NCBI GenBank assembly: GCA_001303705.1
Contig: LJUI01000064.1
Coordinates: forward strand, 1 to 13,473
Source: a candidate division TA06 bacterium SM23_40
GTDB lineage: Bacteria > LJUI01 > SM1-40
DNA length: 13,473 nt
Direction of reading: 5' to 3'
Position 1 is the stretch's first letter; the number at the start of each line of letters is the position of its first letter. Below, one piece after another: positions 1-7,632 of this stretch. A program made the position numbers and the translations under genes. The notes beneath the pieces were generated by a model, which saw nothing but the letters and a program-made list of their open reading frames with translations, did not search any database and was not told the DNA's origin.

Positions 1-808
1 CGATGTTGTTCGCCCCTTCGAATATGGAGTTCCCGGGCTTCGGCGTCTCGGCCACGGTTCCTGCCGCCCCCTTGGAGAGGTGCGCTAAGACGGAAGCGGG
101 AAGCTCCTCGCCCAGACCGTATCGGGAGATGATGGTGAGGCACTCCCCGAACGTGCTCTCGTCCGCCACGGTAGGACCTGAGGCGATGACATCGAGCCGT
201 TCGCGGATCACATCGGAGAGGATGAGCGTCACCACGGGCGCAGGCGCCGCGGCCTCAGCCAGACGGCCGCCCTTTATCCGCGAAATATGCTTGCGGATTG
301 CGTTCATCTCGTTGATCGTCGCTCCGGAGCGCAGCAGCATGGAGGTCGCCGCCTGCTTCTCCTCAAGGGTGACCGCCCCCACCGGCAGAGGGAGCAGAGC
401 CGATCCCCCGCCCGACAAAAGGACAATCACGAGGTCGTGCTCGCCCGCTCCCCTGGCGATCGCGAGTAAGGCCTCGGCAGCCCGCTCGCCCGTCTGGTCC
501 GGAATAGGATGGCCCGCCTCCCGCAGCTCGATTCGCCCGAGCTCTGCCACATATCCGTACTTGACGACCACAAGCCCCGAGGTGATGCGGTCGCCGAGAA
601 TCTCCTCAACTGCTCGCGCCATCGATGCACCAGCCTTACCCGCCCCCACCACGAAGACATGTCCCACGGTTCCGAGATCGTACCGGCGCTCGCCGACAGA
701 GAGCATTTCTCCTCTCTTCGTCATAAAGCGATGCACCGCCCTGCCAGGATCAACGGCCCGGAGGGCGGCATCAAATATGCGGTGTGCGTCTGTGCGAAGA
801 CGATTCAT
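1..808 (-). CDS. Glycerate 2-kinase, GK-II (DUF4147/MOFRL) family, 3' end beyond window
   Basis: Phosphorylates D-glycerate with ATP, feeding it into lower glycolysis as 2-phosphoglycerate; cytoplasmic. The 269 residues visible (usual length roughly 420-450) show the N-terminal domain of the family: GAGKAG at 55-60, AGHPIPDQ at 98-105, SGGGSALL at 132-139, NEMNAIRKHISRIKGGRLA at 166-184 and SDVIRERLDVIASGPT at 198-213. The C-terminal MOFRL part lies outside the window. In the SDV loop the family often has a Gly-Asp (SDVxGD); here it reads SDVIRE, which is a tolerated variant. The start is uncertain. ATG at 808 gives the usual short N-terminus (MNRLRTDAHRIF). An in-frame ATG at 853, behind AGGTGA with a very short spacer, would add 15 residues. 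Family assignment is secure; the preferred product (2- versus 3-phosphoglycerate) is known for the family rather than seen here. Confidence 0.93.
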   Translation of the reverse strand, partial: MNRLRTDAHRIFDAALRAVDPGRAVHRFMTKRGEMLSVGERRYDLGTVGHVFVVGAGKAGASMARAVEEILGDRITSGLVVVKYGYVAELGRIELREAGHPIPDQTGERAAEALLAIARGAGEHDLVIVLLSGGGSALLPLPVGAVTLEEKQAATSMLLRSGATINEMNAIRKHISRIKGGRLAEAAAPAPVVTLILSDVIRERLDVIASGPTVADESTFGECLTIISRYGLGEELPASVLAHLSKGAAGTVAETPKPGNSIFEGANNI

Positions 809-812
809 TGAG

Positions 813-1064
813 TCAGATCCCGGCGAATCGACTGGTGGCTCTCCTCTCTGCATCGGTCACCTGTTGCTGCAGTCGCTCCTGTTCGGGTCCAATATATTCT
901 CTCTCCCAGATGGGCCAGTTGATACGGCCCACATCCGCACCATATACAACAGATATCTGCAAGAGACCCCACAGCCAGTTCTCCGAACCAGCACATACCG
1001 AATTAACCTCGCTGTGGCGACGATTGTACACAACCAGTATCTGCCAGACAAGCGCTTTTCTCAT
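813..1064 (-). CDS. Possible small protein, 83 aa, directly upstream of the glycerate kinase
   Basis: I do not recognise this product. The frame opens at ATG 1064, behind GAGGG with a 10-nt spacer, and its TGA ends 4 nt before the kinase ATG at 808, a spacing that would suit translational coupling. The conceptual protein is rich in Trp and hydrophobic residues in its middle (WLWGLLQISVVYG at about 30-42, INWPIWEREYIGPEQERL at about 48-65) and has a charged tail. It has no signal peptide and no full membrane helix. The frame stays open upstream of the ATG to a TAA near 1136-1138 without an ATG, GTG or TTG start, so it could also be the remnant of a longer gene. GC at third positions is lower than in neighbouring genes. 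It may be real, a decayed gene or chance; no function is claimed. Confidence 0.38.
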   Translation of the reverse strand: MRKALVWQILVVYNRRHSEVNSVCAGSENWLWGLLQISVVYGADVGRINWPIWEREYIGPEQERLQQQVTDAERRATSRFAGI

Positions 1065-1119
1065 GTGTGCCGATCCCTCGATCAGCTCCCTGACGAGAAT
1101 TAAGGGGGTATCAGGGCGA

Positions 1120-1148
1120 TTGACACCCTGCTCTCGTTATGGTATCTT
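1120..1148 (+). promoter_or_regulatory. Sigma70-like promoter for the propeller gene
   Basis: A perfect -35 hexamer TTGACA (1120-1125), a 17-nt spacer and a -10 hexamer TATCTT (1143-1148, 4 of 6 matches). Transcription would start near 1155 and leave a leader of about 118 nt before ATG 1273. A weaker minus-strand match overlaps it (TTCTCA at 1159-1164, 17 nt, CATAAC at 1136-1141) and could serve the divergent kinase side, but that one is speculative. Confidence 0.6.
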
Positions 1149-1272
1149 CAGTAGGAACTGAGAAACCTGCATACAGACGCACCCGACGGTCCACTCCGAG
1201 ACATCGAACAGGCGGCGGTCAGTTTCTTGGCCGCCCATATCGTTCAACTGCAGCATTGCGAGGTGTCGAATC

Positions 1273-3051
1273 ATGGAAAAGGCGAATAGACGTAATGGCC
1301 AGCAGGCTGTAGGACGCATCGCGCGATCGAGGGCCCGGGTCGGCCCCGCAGTCTCCTCGAACCGCGCCAACCCCGCAACGCCGGTTTCTCGCCGCGGGCC
1401 CGTGAGCGCCATGGTCTCGATCCCGACAGCAGTGATCTTGCTGACCGTCGTCAGCTGGTGGGCCGTTCCTCCTCGGATCGGCGCCCTCGAGATCACCACC
1501 CTCTGGTCCTATCCAATCGACGGCGGGGTGCTGCCCACCGCTGCAGTAGGGGACCTGGCCGAGGACGAAGGCCTGGAGGTCGTGGTGGGGGGAGCGTGGA
1601 CGGTCTACGCGTTCACCAGTTCCGGATCGGTTCTCTAGACGTATCCCACCGGCAGCAGCTACAACATCGTCTCGCCGCCCGCCGTTGCCGACATCGACGA
1701 CGATGGTGATCTGGAGATCGTCGCCTCAACGGCGGAGCGCGTTTTCGCCCTCGACCACGAGGGCAACGAGAGATGGAGCTTTCCGTTTCTGACCGCGGGC
1801 TCGATCCAGAATACGATCTCAGCTCCGGCAGCGGCCGACCTGGACGATGACAGAAAGCTCGAGATCCTCGTCGGCGAGTACGGCGGCACTCTCCACGTCC
1901 TCGATCCGGAGACAGGGACCGAAGAGTGGAACTTCCCCACCGGGTATATCATTGGCGCCTCGCCGACGATCTCAGATCTGGAGGGCGACGGCTCGCTCGA
2001 GGTGCTGATCCCGAGTTTCGACCGCTATCTCCACTGCCTCGACGCAGAGGGGAATGAGATCTGGAGCTTCTACACGCCGGGTTCGGGCATAACAGGCTGG
2101 ATGATCTCGACGCCGGCGGCGGGCGACGTCCGCGACGACGATAACCTCGAGATCGCCGCCACATCCAACTACCACAGCATCTACCTCCTGGACGCTGAGG
2201 GGGCACCTCTCTGGCAGCACTCTCAGTACGGGTATGCCACGGCCTCGCCGGCGATCGGTGATATCGACGGCCAGGGAGACAGAGAGATCATTGTCGGATA
2301 CGGATCGTACCTCATCGCCCATGACCCGCAGGGAGCCGAGCTCTGGACATTCGATGTGGGAGCCGGGTACGACATCATCTCCTCCCCGGCGCTTGCCGAC
2401 CTGGATGGCGACGGGCAGCTGGAGGCCATCATCGGAGATATCGATGCGGACCAGCCGAATGACCCGACGAGAAAGGCCTGGATCGTCTCCTCGACCGGGG
2501 ACGAACTCTGGTCGATGGAACTGGGCGGGGTACCGGGCGCACCCGTCGTCGCCGACATCAACGACGATGGGCAGATGGAGATCATGATCGGCACTCGCGC
2601 CGGCCACATCTTCTACGTCTTCCAGGCAGACTCGGTCCTCCCCGAGACCGGCCTCGTCGAATGGGGGATGTTCCACCACGATCCCTGGCATACGGGACTT
2701 CATGGGTTCGAGATCACCACGGCACCGGTCGAGGTGACACTCACTCCGGAGTCCACAACCCTCTCCCCCGGGGATACGCTCAAGATCGACGTGGTCCTCT
2801 CGAACAGGACGGCCGAGTGGCAGACGTTCGCCTTCGCCACCGTAGTGAAGCTCCCTAACAATCCCCGTTGTCGGTCTGTTGTGGGCCCCCTCGAGCTCAC
2901 GCTCTTCCCCGAGGCTGTGATGACCGGCCAGCTCTCGCACGAGGTGCCGCTCATAGCGCCGGAAGGCGATTATCAGTACCGAGCGCTTGTCGGCACGTCA
3001 CCCGAGGATATCTGGGACGATGACGAGTTCACGTTCACCGTGGTGCCGTAG
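1273..3051 (+). pseudogene. Secreted beta-propeller (PQQ/FG-GAP-like repeat) protein interrupted by in-frame TAG
   Basis: A 592-codon frame is open from ATG 1273 to TAG 3051 except for a TAG at 1636-1638 (codon 122). ATG 1273 has GAGGTG 7 nt upstream; ATG 1411, just before the hydrophobic segment (residues about 47-65), is the alternative start. Eight repeats follow, each with a D-x-(D/G)-x-D/G-x-LE-hydrophobic strand (near residues 94, 140, 190, 235, 285, 330, 376, 428), and each closes with Trp: residues 78, 168, 219, 264, 314, 358, 413, 464. The TAG falls at 122, where the next Trp of the series should be, so TGG to TAG is the simplest reading. Residues about 477-592 form a C-terminal Ig-like domain with PESTTLSPGDTLKI. 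No sorting domain is seen. Without suppression, the product is a 121-aa stub; the first ATG/GTG/TTG after the stop is GTG 2002 (residues 244-592). The rest is undecayed, so this is either a very recent mutation or a sequence error. Confidence 0.78.
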
Positions 3052-3121
3052 CAGTTCGGAACTGCAGTTCTGCGCCCTCCCTGCACATCGGCGAGGAAGC
3101 CGACGGGGAGGATGTATCTTT
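3052..3121. other. Convergent intergenic gap with two inverted repeats
   Basis: The 3' ends of the propeller gene and the lipoprotein gene face each other across 70 nt. An inverted repeat GCAGTTC/GAACTGC (3051-3057 and 3059-3065, 1-nt centre) begins on the last base of the plus-strand stop codon and overlaps the palindrome GAACTGCAGTTC. A second hairpin, CATCGGC-6-GCCGACG (3086-3105), is followed on the plus strand by TATCTTTTC only about 9 nt later. Neither has a proper adjacent T-run, so terminator function, possibly bidirectional, is tentative. Confidence 0.35.
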
Positions 3122-4009
3122 TCAGAATCCCAGTTTCCGAATCTTCCTCTCAAGAGACTTCGGGAGGCGCCTTCCTCTTGGCTCCTCCCCTGGCGCTATG
3201 AGGGTCGAACCGCCTACTCGGAGCCTGAGGTATGGACCGTACGTCCATCCATAAAAGAAGCCGATGCCGTCTCCCTGCACATTTCCTTCTGTTCCTTCCT
3301 CCACAGGGTACGACCTCAACGCAGAGGGCCACAAGCGTCCGCCGCTGTACAGCAGAGTATCTATCTCAGCCAAGCAGGGAAATAGCTGCGACGAGGCAAA
3401 GGTTATGGATCTGTCGGGAAGCAGGGTATCGACGTCACATTCGAACCGTGCATAGCTTCCTAACGTATCCACATACTCATAGTACAACGAGAACTCAACG
3501 TGGTATACATCGGCTCCATATGCTGCGGCCCATTCGACCGTCAGCCCCGAACCCAGGGGAATCGTGTCGACGACCGAGGTGTCATGTGAGGTGAGTTCGA
3601 AATGGCCGGGAAGCATGGTCGATGCGTAAGCGATCCCCGAGCTTCCGTTGAGCAAGATGCCAGTAACGACGAGTCGAGCCGAATCACCGGGGAAGAGTGG
3701 GAAATTTCCGGAAGTGAAGTAGTAGGCCCATCGGCTAGGATATGGGAACCTGTTATAGGGCACCCTGATTCCGTTGACTTCGACTCTTGGAAGTGCGGGA
3801 GTATTCTGAACCAGCAGACTGACGAGAGCCGTCGTATCGGCTGTAAGCCAGTTGTCGGTCTCCGCCCATCCCATTACGTACAAGACCGTCTCTCTGGGAA
3901 CACCCGCTGGCCCTGCCGGGCCTGTAGACCCGCGACAGCCCGCAGCAACTGCCGCTGCGATGATCACGACTGTCATGAGTACTTTCCTGGTGTTCTCGTT
4001 CTTTTTCAT
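3122..4009 (-). CDS. Lipoprotein of unknown function with collagen-like linker
   Basis: A 295-residue exported lipoprotein that I cannot assign to a named family. The start is set at ATG 4009 because GGAGG lies 6 nt upstream; the in-frame TTG at 4033 has no ribosome binding site. Residues 1-10 are basic (MKKNENTRKV), 11-24 form a hydrophobic signal segment, and VAAGC at 21-25 is a lipobox with lipid-modified Cys25. Directly after it is a short collagen-like tract GSTGPAGPAG (27-36), probably a flexible tether, then a Thr/Ser/Tyr-rich beta-type region with DTLLP and DTLLYSGG segments, and a basic C-terminus (RGRRLPKSLERKIRKLGF). GC content appears lower than in selAB. It is separated from selB by 228 nt with a terminator, so it is probably a separate transcription unit. 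Surface localisation is an inference. Confidence 0.85.
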   Translation of the reverse strand: MKKNENTRKVLMTVVIIAAAVAAGCRGSTGPAGPAGVPRETVLYVMGWAETDNWLTADTTALVSLLVQNTPALPRVEVNGIRVPYNRFPYPSRWAYYFTSGNFPLFPGDSARLVVTGILLNGSSGIAYASTMLPGHFELTSHDTSVVDTIPLGSGLTVEWAAAYGADVYHVEFSLYYEYVDTLGSYARFECDVDTLLPDRSITFASSQLFPCLAEIDTLLYSGGRLWPSALRSYPVEEGTEGNVQGDGIGFFYGWTYGPYLRLRVGGSTLIAPGEEPRGRRLPKSLERKIRKLGF

Positions 4010-4015
4010 GGCACG

Positions 4016-4020
4016 CCTCC
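4016..4020 (-). promoter_or_regulatory. Ribosome binding site deciding the lipoprotein start
   Basis: GGAGG on the minus strand with a 6-nt spacer to ATG 4009. This site is the reason for rejecting the longer TTG start at 4033. Confidence 0.8.
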
Positions 4021-4110
4021 ACTCTTCGATCAAAATCTACGGTGACTCGGTCCTCCCGGATTGTGAGCTTCCCGACCCGCCCTGACACGTTCATGATGTG
4101 CGTACTCCAT

Positions 4111-4146
4111 AAGAAAATGGCTACAGTTCTTGATAACCGTAGCCAT
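4111..4146 (-). terminator. Intrinsic terminator downstream of selB
   Basis: On the minus strand a 12-bp stem, ATGGCTACGGTT pairing with AACTGTAGCCAT (one G-U pair), with a 6-nt loop ATCAAG, is followed directly by TTTCTT. It lies about 90 nt after the selB stop and before the lipoprotein gene, so it would end the selAB transcript. In the plus direction the hairpin has no following T-run. Confidence 0.75.
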
Positions 4147-4186
4147 CAGGCGCTTGATCTCATCTTCGCCACCCCTCTCTTCGCAA

Positions 4187-4227
4187 GCGTGCGGCATCCG
4201 CGACGCACGCCGGCCGCTGGAGCGGCC
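4187..4227 (-). other. Two tandem GC-rich hairpins in the selB 3' region
   Basis: Hairpin A is GGCCGC-TGGA-GCGGCC in plus-strand order (4212-4227), a perfect 6-bp stem with a 4-nt loop. Hairpin B is GCGTGCG-10-CGCACGC (4187-4210), a perfect 7-bp stem. They are one base apart and begin about 10 nt after the selB stop. Neither is followed by T residues. They might stabilise the 3' end of the transcript upstream of the real terminator. Confidence 0.5.
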
Positions 4228-4237
4228 TCTCCGACCC

Positions 4238-6133
4238 TTACTCCCGGTCTTCTCCCTTCACCTTCCTGGCCAGAATGCGCTCATCGCCGACGCGGCGCGT
4301 GAAGCCGATCCTGTCGAAGTACTCGAGGAGCGGCACGGAGTATTTACGGCTTGAGCCGAAGAGGTCGCGCACCTGGCTCACCGTGATGCTGCCGTTCTCC
4401 CTCAGCTTCGCCCCCAGGCCCTCCCTGATCTGGGCTATGGCATCTCTATGAAATATCAGATCCTCGGATACGCGGGTCAGCTCGCCCGTCTCCAGAAGAT
4501 AGAAGAGCACCTCCTCCGCCACACCGCGTTCCTCCCCGAACGGATCGAGCACCTGATTCCTGGAAGGAGGCTGGAACTTACCCTGGCGATAGAGTTCCTC
4601 GATCCGTCTCCTGACCTCTTCCTGTCTCGCCGTCAAGGTCGGCCTGAAGGAGCTGAGGGCCACTCGGTCTCGTCTCACCTCGATGGTTTTCATTTGAGCA
4701 AGGATCTCATCGAACGCGCCCGCGCGGAGCTTCATCCTACTCCTCAACTCCTCTTTGGGCATGCCCGGCCTCAGCGGATTGCGACGATGGAACTCGGAGA
4801 GCAGGGAGCCGATCTTCTTCTCCAGTTCGTCCAACGACTGCCGGTGCACGAGATGAGCGCCGATGCGCCGCACCTCCCCGGCGTCGACCAGGCGCTGAAC
4901 CGCCTCGCCGAGCTCTTCCGCGGATACGCTCAGGCTCTCGCGGAGCTCCCCCTCGGTCCGCTCGCCGAGCAACAAGCTCTCCCGTACCGCAGTGTCGAGC
5001 TCGGCCCCACCTCTTGCCTCGAGCGCCGTGACAACTTGTTCGTCGAATCGCTTGTGGCGTTCCGCCACTGGATCGAGGATCGTCCCCCCGCCGATCAGCC
5101 AGAGCGGTGAGTAGTTGCGGAGCACGAACCGATCCCCCCGCAGCCCCGTCGTCTTCGCCTCGAGACGGAGCTGGGCCAGGCCCACCTGGCCGCCCTTCAG
5201 TTCCTCAGCATCGAGGAGGACCAGTCTGCCGATGATCTCCGCGCTGCCGATGGCGAGGCGAATACGCGTCCAGTTCTTGAGCCGCTCGACCTTCGGGAGT
5301 AGTTCAAGTCTGACATCGATCGTCTCAGTGGGGCGGAGGTACCCCGGAGCGGCAACGACCGCACCCCGCCTCAGCGCCTCACGCTTCACACCCGGTAGAT
5401 TGAGGGCCACCCGCTGTCCTGCATGCGCCTCATCGGCCCGGGCTCCGTGTACCTGTACCTGCCGGGCCTTACTCTTCAGAACCTCGGGCAGCAGCTCCAC
5501 CTCATCCCCCTCGCGGATCACGCCGGAGACAAGCGTGCCGGTGACTACGGTGCCAACACCTTTCATGGTGAAGACGCGATCGATCGGCAGCCGCGGCGGC
5601 ATATCGAGCCTCCGCCCTTCGACGGCGGCAGCTGCCGAATCGAGTGCGGAGACGAGGTCGTCGAGGCCTTCTCGCGTCACGCCGGAGACCCGAACGATGG
5701 GACTCCCCTCCAGCGTCGTACCCGCAAGGAGCTCGTGCACCTCCTCCTCGGCCAGTTCCACTACCTCCTGTTCGACGAGATCGGTCTTCGTCATTGCAAC
5801 GACTCCGTGAGAGACCCCGAGGAGGTGGAGGACAGTAAGGTGATCGCGCGTCTGTGGCATCACACCCTCGTCGGCAGCAACGACCAACAGGGCGAGATCG
5901 ATGCCCCCGATGCCGGCGAGCATGTTCTTCATAAAACGTTCGTGGCCGGGGACGTCGATGACGCCGACCCGGCCTACACTGGGGAGTTCCAGCGGCGCAA
6001 ACCCGAGTTCAATCGACAGTTCCCGCCGCTTCTCTTCTTCGAGTCGATCGGTGTCGATCCCGGTGAGCGCTTTGATGAGCGTCGTCTTCCCGTGATCGAC
6101 GTGTCCCGCCGTCCCCACGATCACATGCTTCAA
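4238..6133 (-). CDS. selB: Selenocysteine-specific elongation factor SelB
   Basis: A GTPase that carries Sec-tRNA(Sec) to ribosomes paused at a UGA next to a SECIS hairpin; 631 aa, normal family length. The G domain has P-loop [11 protein letters not shown] (7-17), switch [12 protein letters not shown] (37-46), DVPGHE (60-65), TKTD (115-118) and SG (150-151). EF-Tu-like domains follow (about 180-345, ending near [17 protein letters not shown] at 339-355). The C-terminal winged helices, which read SECIS RNA in the family, end in [21 protein letters not shown] (594-614). Switch I has Glu-Leu where RGI/RGM is usual. The start is TTG 6133: it gives the family N-terminus [11 protein letters not shown], with GGAG about 12 nt upstream. 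TTGA is shared with the selA stop codon, so translation is probably coupled to selA. Assignment is very secure. Confidence 0.97.
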   Translation of the reverse strand: MKHVIVGTAGHVDHGKTTLIKALTGIDTDRLEEEKRRELSIELGFAPLELPSVGRVGVIDVPGHERFMKNMLAGIGGIDLALLVVAADEGVMPQTRDHLTVLHLLGVSHGVVAMTKTDLVEQEVVELAEEEVHELLAGTTLEGSPIVRVSGVTREGLDDLVSALDSAAAAVEGRRLDMPPRLPIDRVFTMKGVGTVVTGTLVSGVIREGDEVELLPEVLKSKARQVQVHGARADEAHAGQRVALNLPGVKREALRRGAVVAAPGYLRPTETIDVRLELLPKVERLKNWTRIRLAIGSAEIIGRLVLLDAEELKGGQVGLAQLRLEAKTTGLRGDRFVLRNYSPLWLIGGGTILDPVAERHKRFDEQVVTALEARGGAELDTAVRESLLLGERTEGELRESLSVSAEELGEAVQRLVDAGEVRRIGAHLVHRQSLDELEKKIGSLLSEFHRRNPLRPGMPKEELRSRMKLRAGAFDEILAQMKTIEVRRDRVALSSFRPTLTARQEEVRRRIEELYRQGKFQPPSRNQVLDPFGEERGVAEEVLFYLLETGELTRVSEDLIFHRDAIAQIREGLGAKLRENGSITVSQVRDLFGSSRKYSVPLLEYFDRIGFTRRVGDERILARKVKGEDRE

Positions 6134-7581
6134 TGTGCGCCCAACTCCTCTCTCAGCCGGGACGCGGCGGCGATTATCTCGGTGCCCTCACCTCGCTGCA
6201 GGGTGCGGACGTCGAATACGACCCGGTCACCTTCGATTCGCGCGATGATCGGCGGATCATGAGAACGCAGCCAGTCAGCCAGCCACGCAGCGCTCTTGTG
6301 CGCAATCCTGAGAGCAACCAGATATGTGGGAATGACCTGACCGGGAAGCGAGCCGCCGCCGACAGCCGACATACCCTCGACTACCTCCACATCTCCGTGC
6401 TCGCCCAGCGTCGAAGCGAGCCGCCTGGCCAGCCGGCGCGCCTCGCCCCTGACCGATCGGATCGGCCTGGCGATCATCTTGAATACCGGAATCTCATCCT
6501 CGACGCCCACGCCAGCCTGGTAGATACGAAGCGTCGCCGTGAGGGCGGCAAGAGTGAGTTTATCGACACGCAGAGCCCTGGCCAGGGGGTTGCGCCTCAT
6601 CGGCTGCACTAGATGGGTCCGCCCGAGGACGATCCCTCCCTGGGGGCCTCCCAGGAGCTTGTCCCCGCTGAACGTAACGATGTCGATCCCCGACCGCACC
6701 GACTCTCCCACAAGCGGTTCACCCACCAGCCCGTGCGGGGCGAGGTCGACGAGAAGCCCGCTGCCGAGATCCTCCATCGACATGATGCCGTGCCTGGCTC
6801 CGAGAGCGGCGAGGTCCTTCGCCCCGACCTCACAGCAGAACCCTACCATCCGATAGTTGGAGGTATGGCTGCGCAGGAGGATTGCCGTCTCCGGGCCAAT
6901 GGCCTGCTCATAGTCTCTGACATATGTCCGGTTGGTTGTCCCCACCTCTACGAGCTTGGCTCCACTCCTCTCGAGCACGTCAGGCAGGCGGAAGGAATCC
7001 CCGATCTCGATCAACTGTCCCCTCGAGACGATCACCTCGCGCCCTTTCGCCCAGGTGTCGAGGGCGAGCAAGACAGCGGCAGCGTTGTTGTTGACGACGA
7101 GGGCATCTTCAGCGCCGGTCAGATCGCAGAGCAACTTCGTTACATGGTCGAGTCTCGATCCACGGACCCCCTGTACAAGATCATATTCCAGATTGCTGTA
7201 TAGGCCACCCACCTCCTCAAGCGCCTTGAGCGCAGCCCGCGGCAAGAGCGCGCGGCCGAGGTTGGTGTTGATGATGACGCCGGCGGCATTGATGACGCGA
7301 CACGGGCCCACTCGGCCCTCCCGCCGCAGATCTTCCTCCACCTCGCTCAGAAACGACTCCCGGCCGAGGGCGACCGCTTCCAGCTCGTCTTCTCCTGCCT
7401 CCTCGATACGGATGCGCCATCTCTCAGCCACCCGACGCATCGAACTCGCGACGACCGTCCTGGGATACCCGGCGAACCGCTCTCCCACCGAATCGTCGCG
7501 AAGGAGAGAATCGATCGAAGGTATCGCCCGATAGTATTCCCCGCGTCGGGCCGTGCTCGCATCATCTCCTGAACGACTCAT
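6130..7581 (-). CDS. selA: L-seryl-tRNA(Sec) selenium transferase SelA
   Basis: A PLP enzyme, decameric in studied bacteria, that converts Ser-tRNA(Sec) to Sec-tRNA(Sec) using selenophosphate. The 483 residues are slightly longer than the E. coli enzyme. The SelA N-terminal domain is at about 19-60 (IPSIDSLL, AGYPRTVVASSMRRV), then the aminotransferase-fold core with NAAGVIINTNLGRALLP (98-114), EYDLVQGVRGSR (132-143), NNNAAAVLLAL (164-174), the SMEDLGSG segment (268-275) and the PLP-binding lysine in FSGDKLLGGPQGG (Lys308). Start ATG 7581 lies behind AGGAGGGG with an 11-nt spacer. It follows the Omp28-like lipoprotein gene by 51 nt and overlaps selB by 4 nt. All key motifs are intact. selC and selD are not in this window. 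Confidence 0.97.
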   Translation of the reverse strand: MSRSGDDASTARRGEYYRAIPSIDSLLRDDSVGERFAGYPRTVVASSMRRVAERWRIRIEEAGEDELEAVALGRESFLSEVEEDLRREGRVGPCRVINAAGVIINTNLGRALLPRAALKALEEVGGLYSNLEYDLVQGVRGSRLDHVTKLLCDLTGAEDALVVNNNAAAVLLALDTWAKGREVIVSRGQLIEIGDSFRLPDVLERSGAKLVEVGTTNRTYVRDYEQAIGPETAILLRSHTSNYRMVGFCCEVGAKDLAALGARHGIMSMEDLGSGLLVDLAPHGLVGEPLVGESVRSGIDIVTFSGDKLLGGPQGGIVLGRTHLVQPMRRNPLARALRVDKLTLAALTATLRIYQAGVGVEDEIPVFKMIARPIRSVRGEARRLARRLASTLGEHGDVEVVEGMSAVGGGSLPGQVIPTYLVALRIAHKSAAWLADWLRSHDPPIIARIEGDRVVFDVRTLQRGEGTEIIAAASRLREELGAH

Positions 7582-7632
7582 CAGGCCTATTTCCCCTCCT
7601 ATCGACTCCTCTCCGATCCGACCCTCTGACGA

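Noticed and set aside
3-1103. Long plus-strand ORF of 366 codons at the left edge
   Set aside because: It is antisense to the glycerate kinase, whose minus-strand translation shows clear family motifs. High-GC genes commonly leave long open antisense frames.
1137-1499. 120-codon minus-strand ORF over the start of the propeller gene
   Set aside because: It overlaps a well-supported plus-strand promoter and coding start; the protein shows no domain.
1972-2940. 322-codon minus-strand ORF
   Set aside because: Antisense to the propeller gene. Its Asp/Val/Gly/Arg-rich repeats are the mirror of the propeller repeats.
3753-4094. 113-codon minus-strand ORF overlapping the lipoprotein start in another frame
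   Set aside because: Its first 28 codons precede the lipoprotein, but the rest is a frame shadow of it. No ribosome binding site supports it as a leader peptide.
4187-4227. SECIS element for a selenoprotein
   Set aside because: The hairpins lie after a normal selB stop with no in-frame UGA extension resembling a conserved protein. Bacterial SECIS elements lie just after the recoded UGA inside a coding region.
4448-5810. Two plus-strand ORFs of 220 and 231 codons
   Set aside because: Both lie antisense to selB, whose G motifs and winged-helix motifs are unambiguous.
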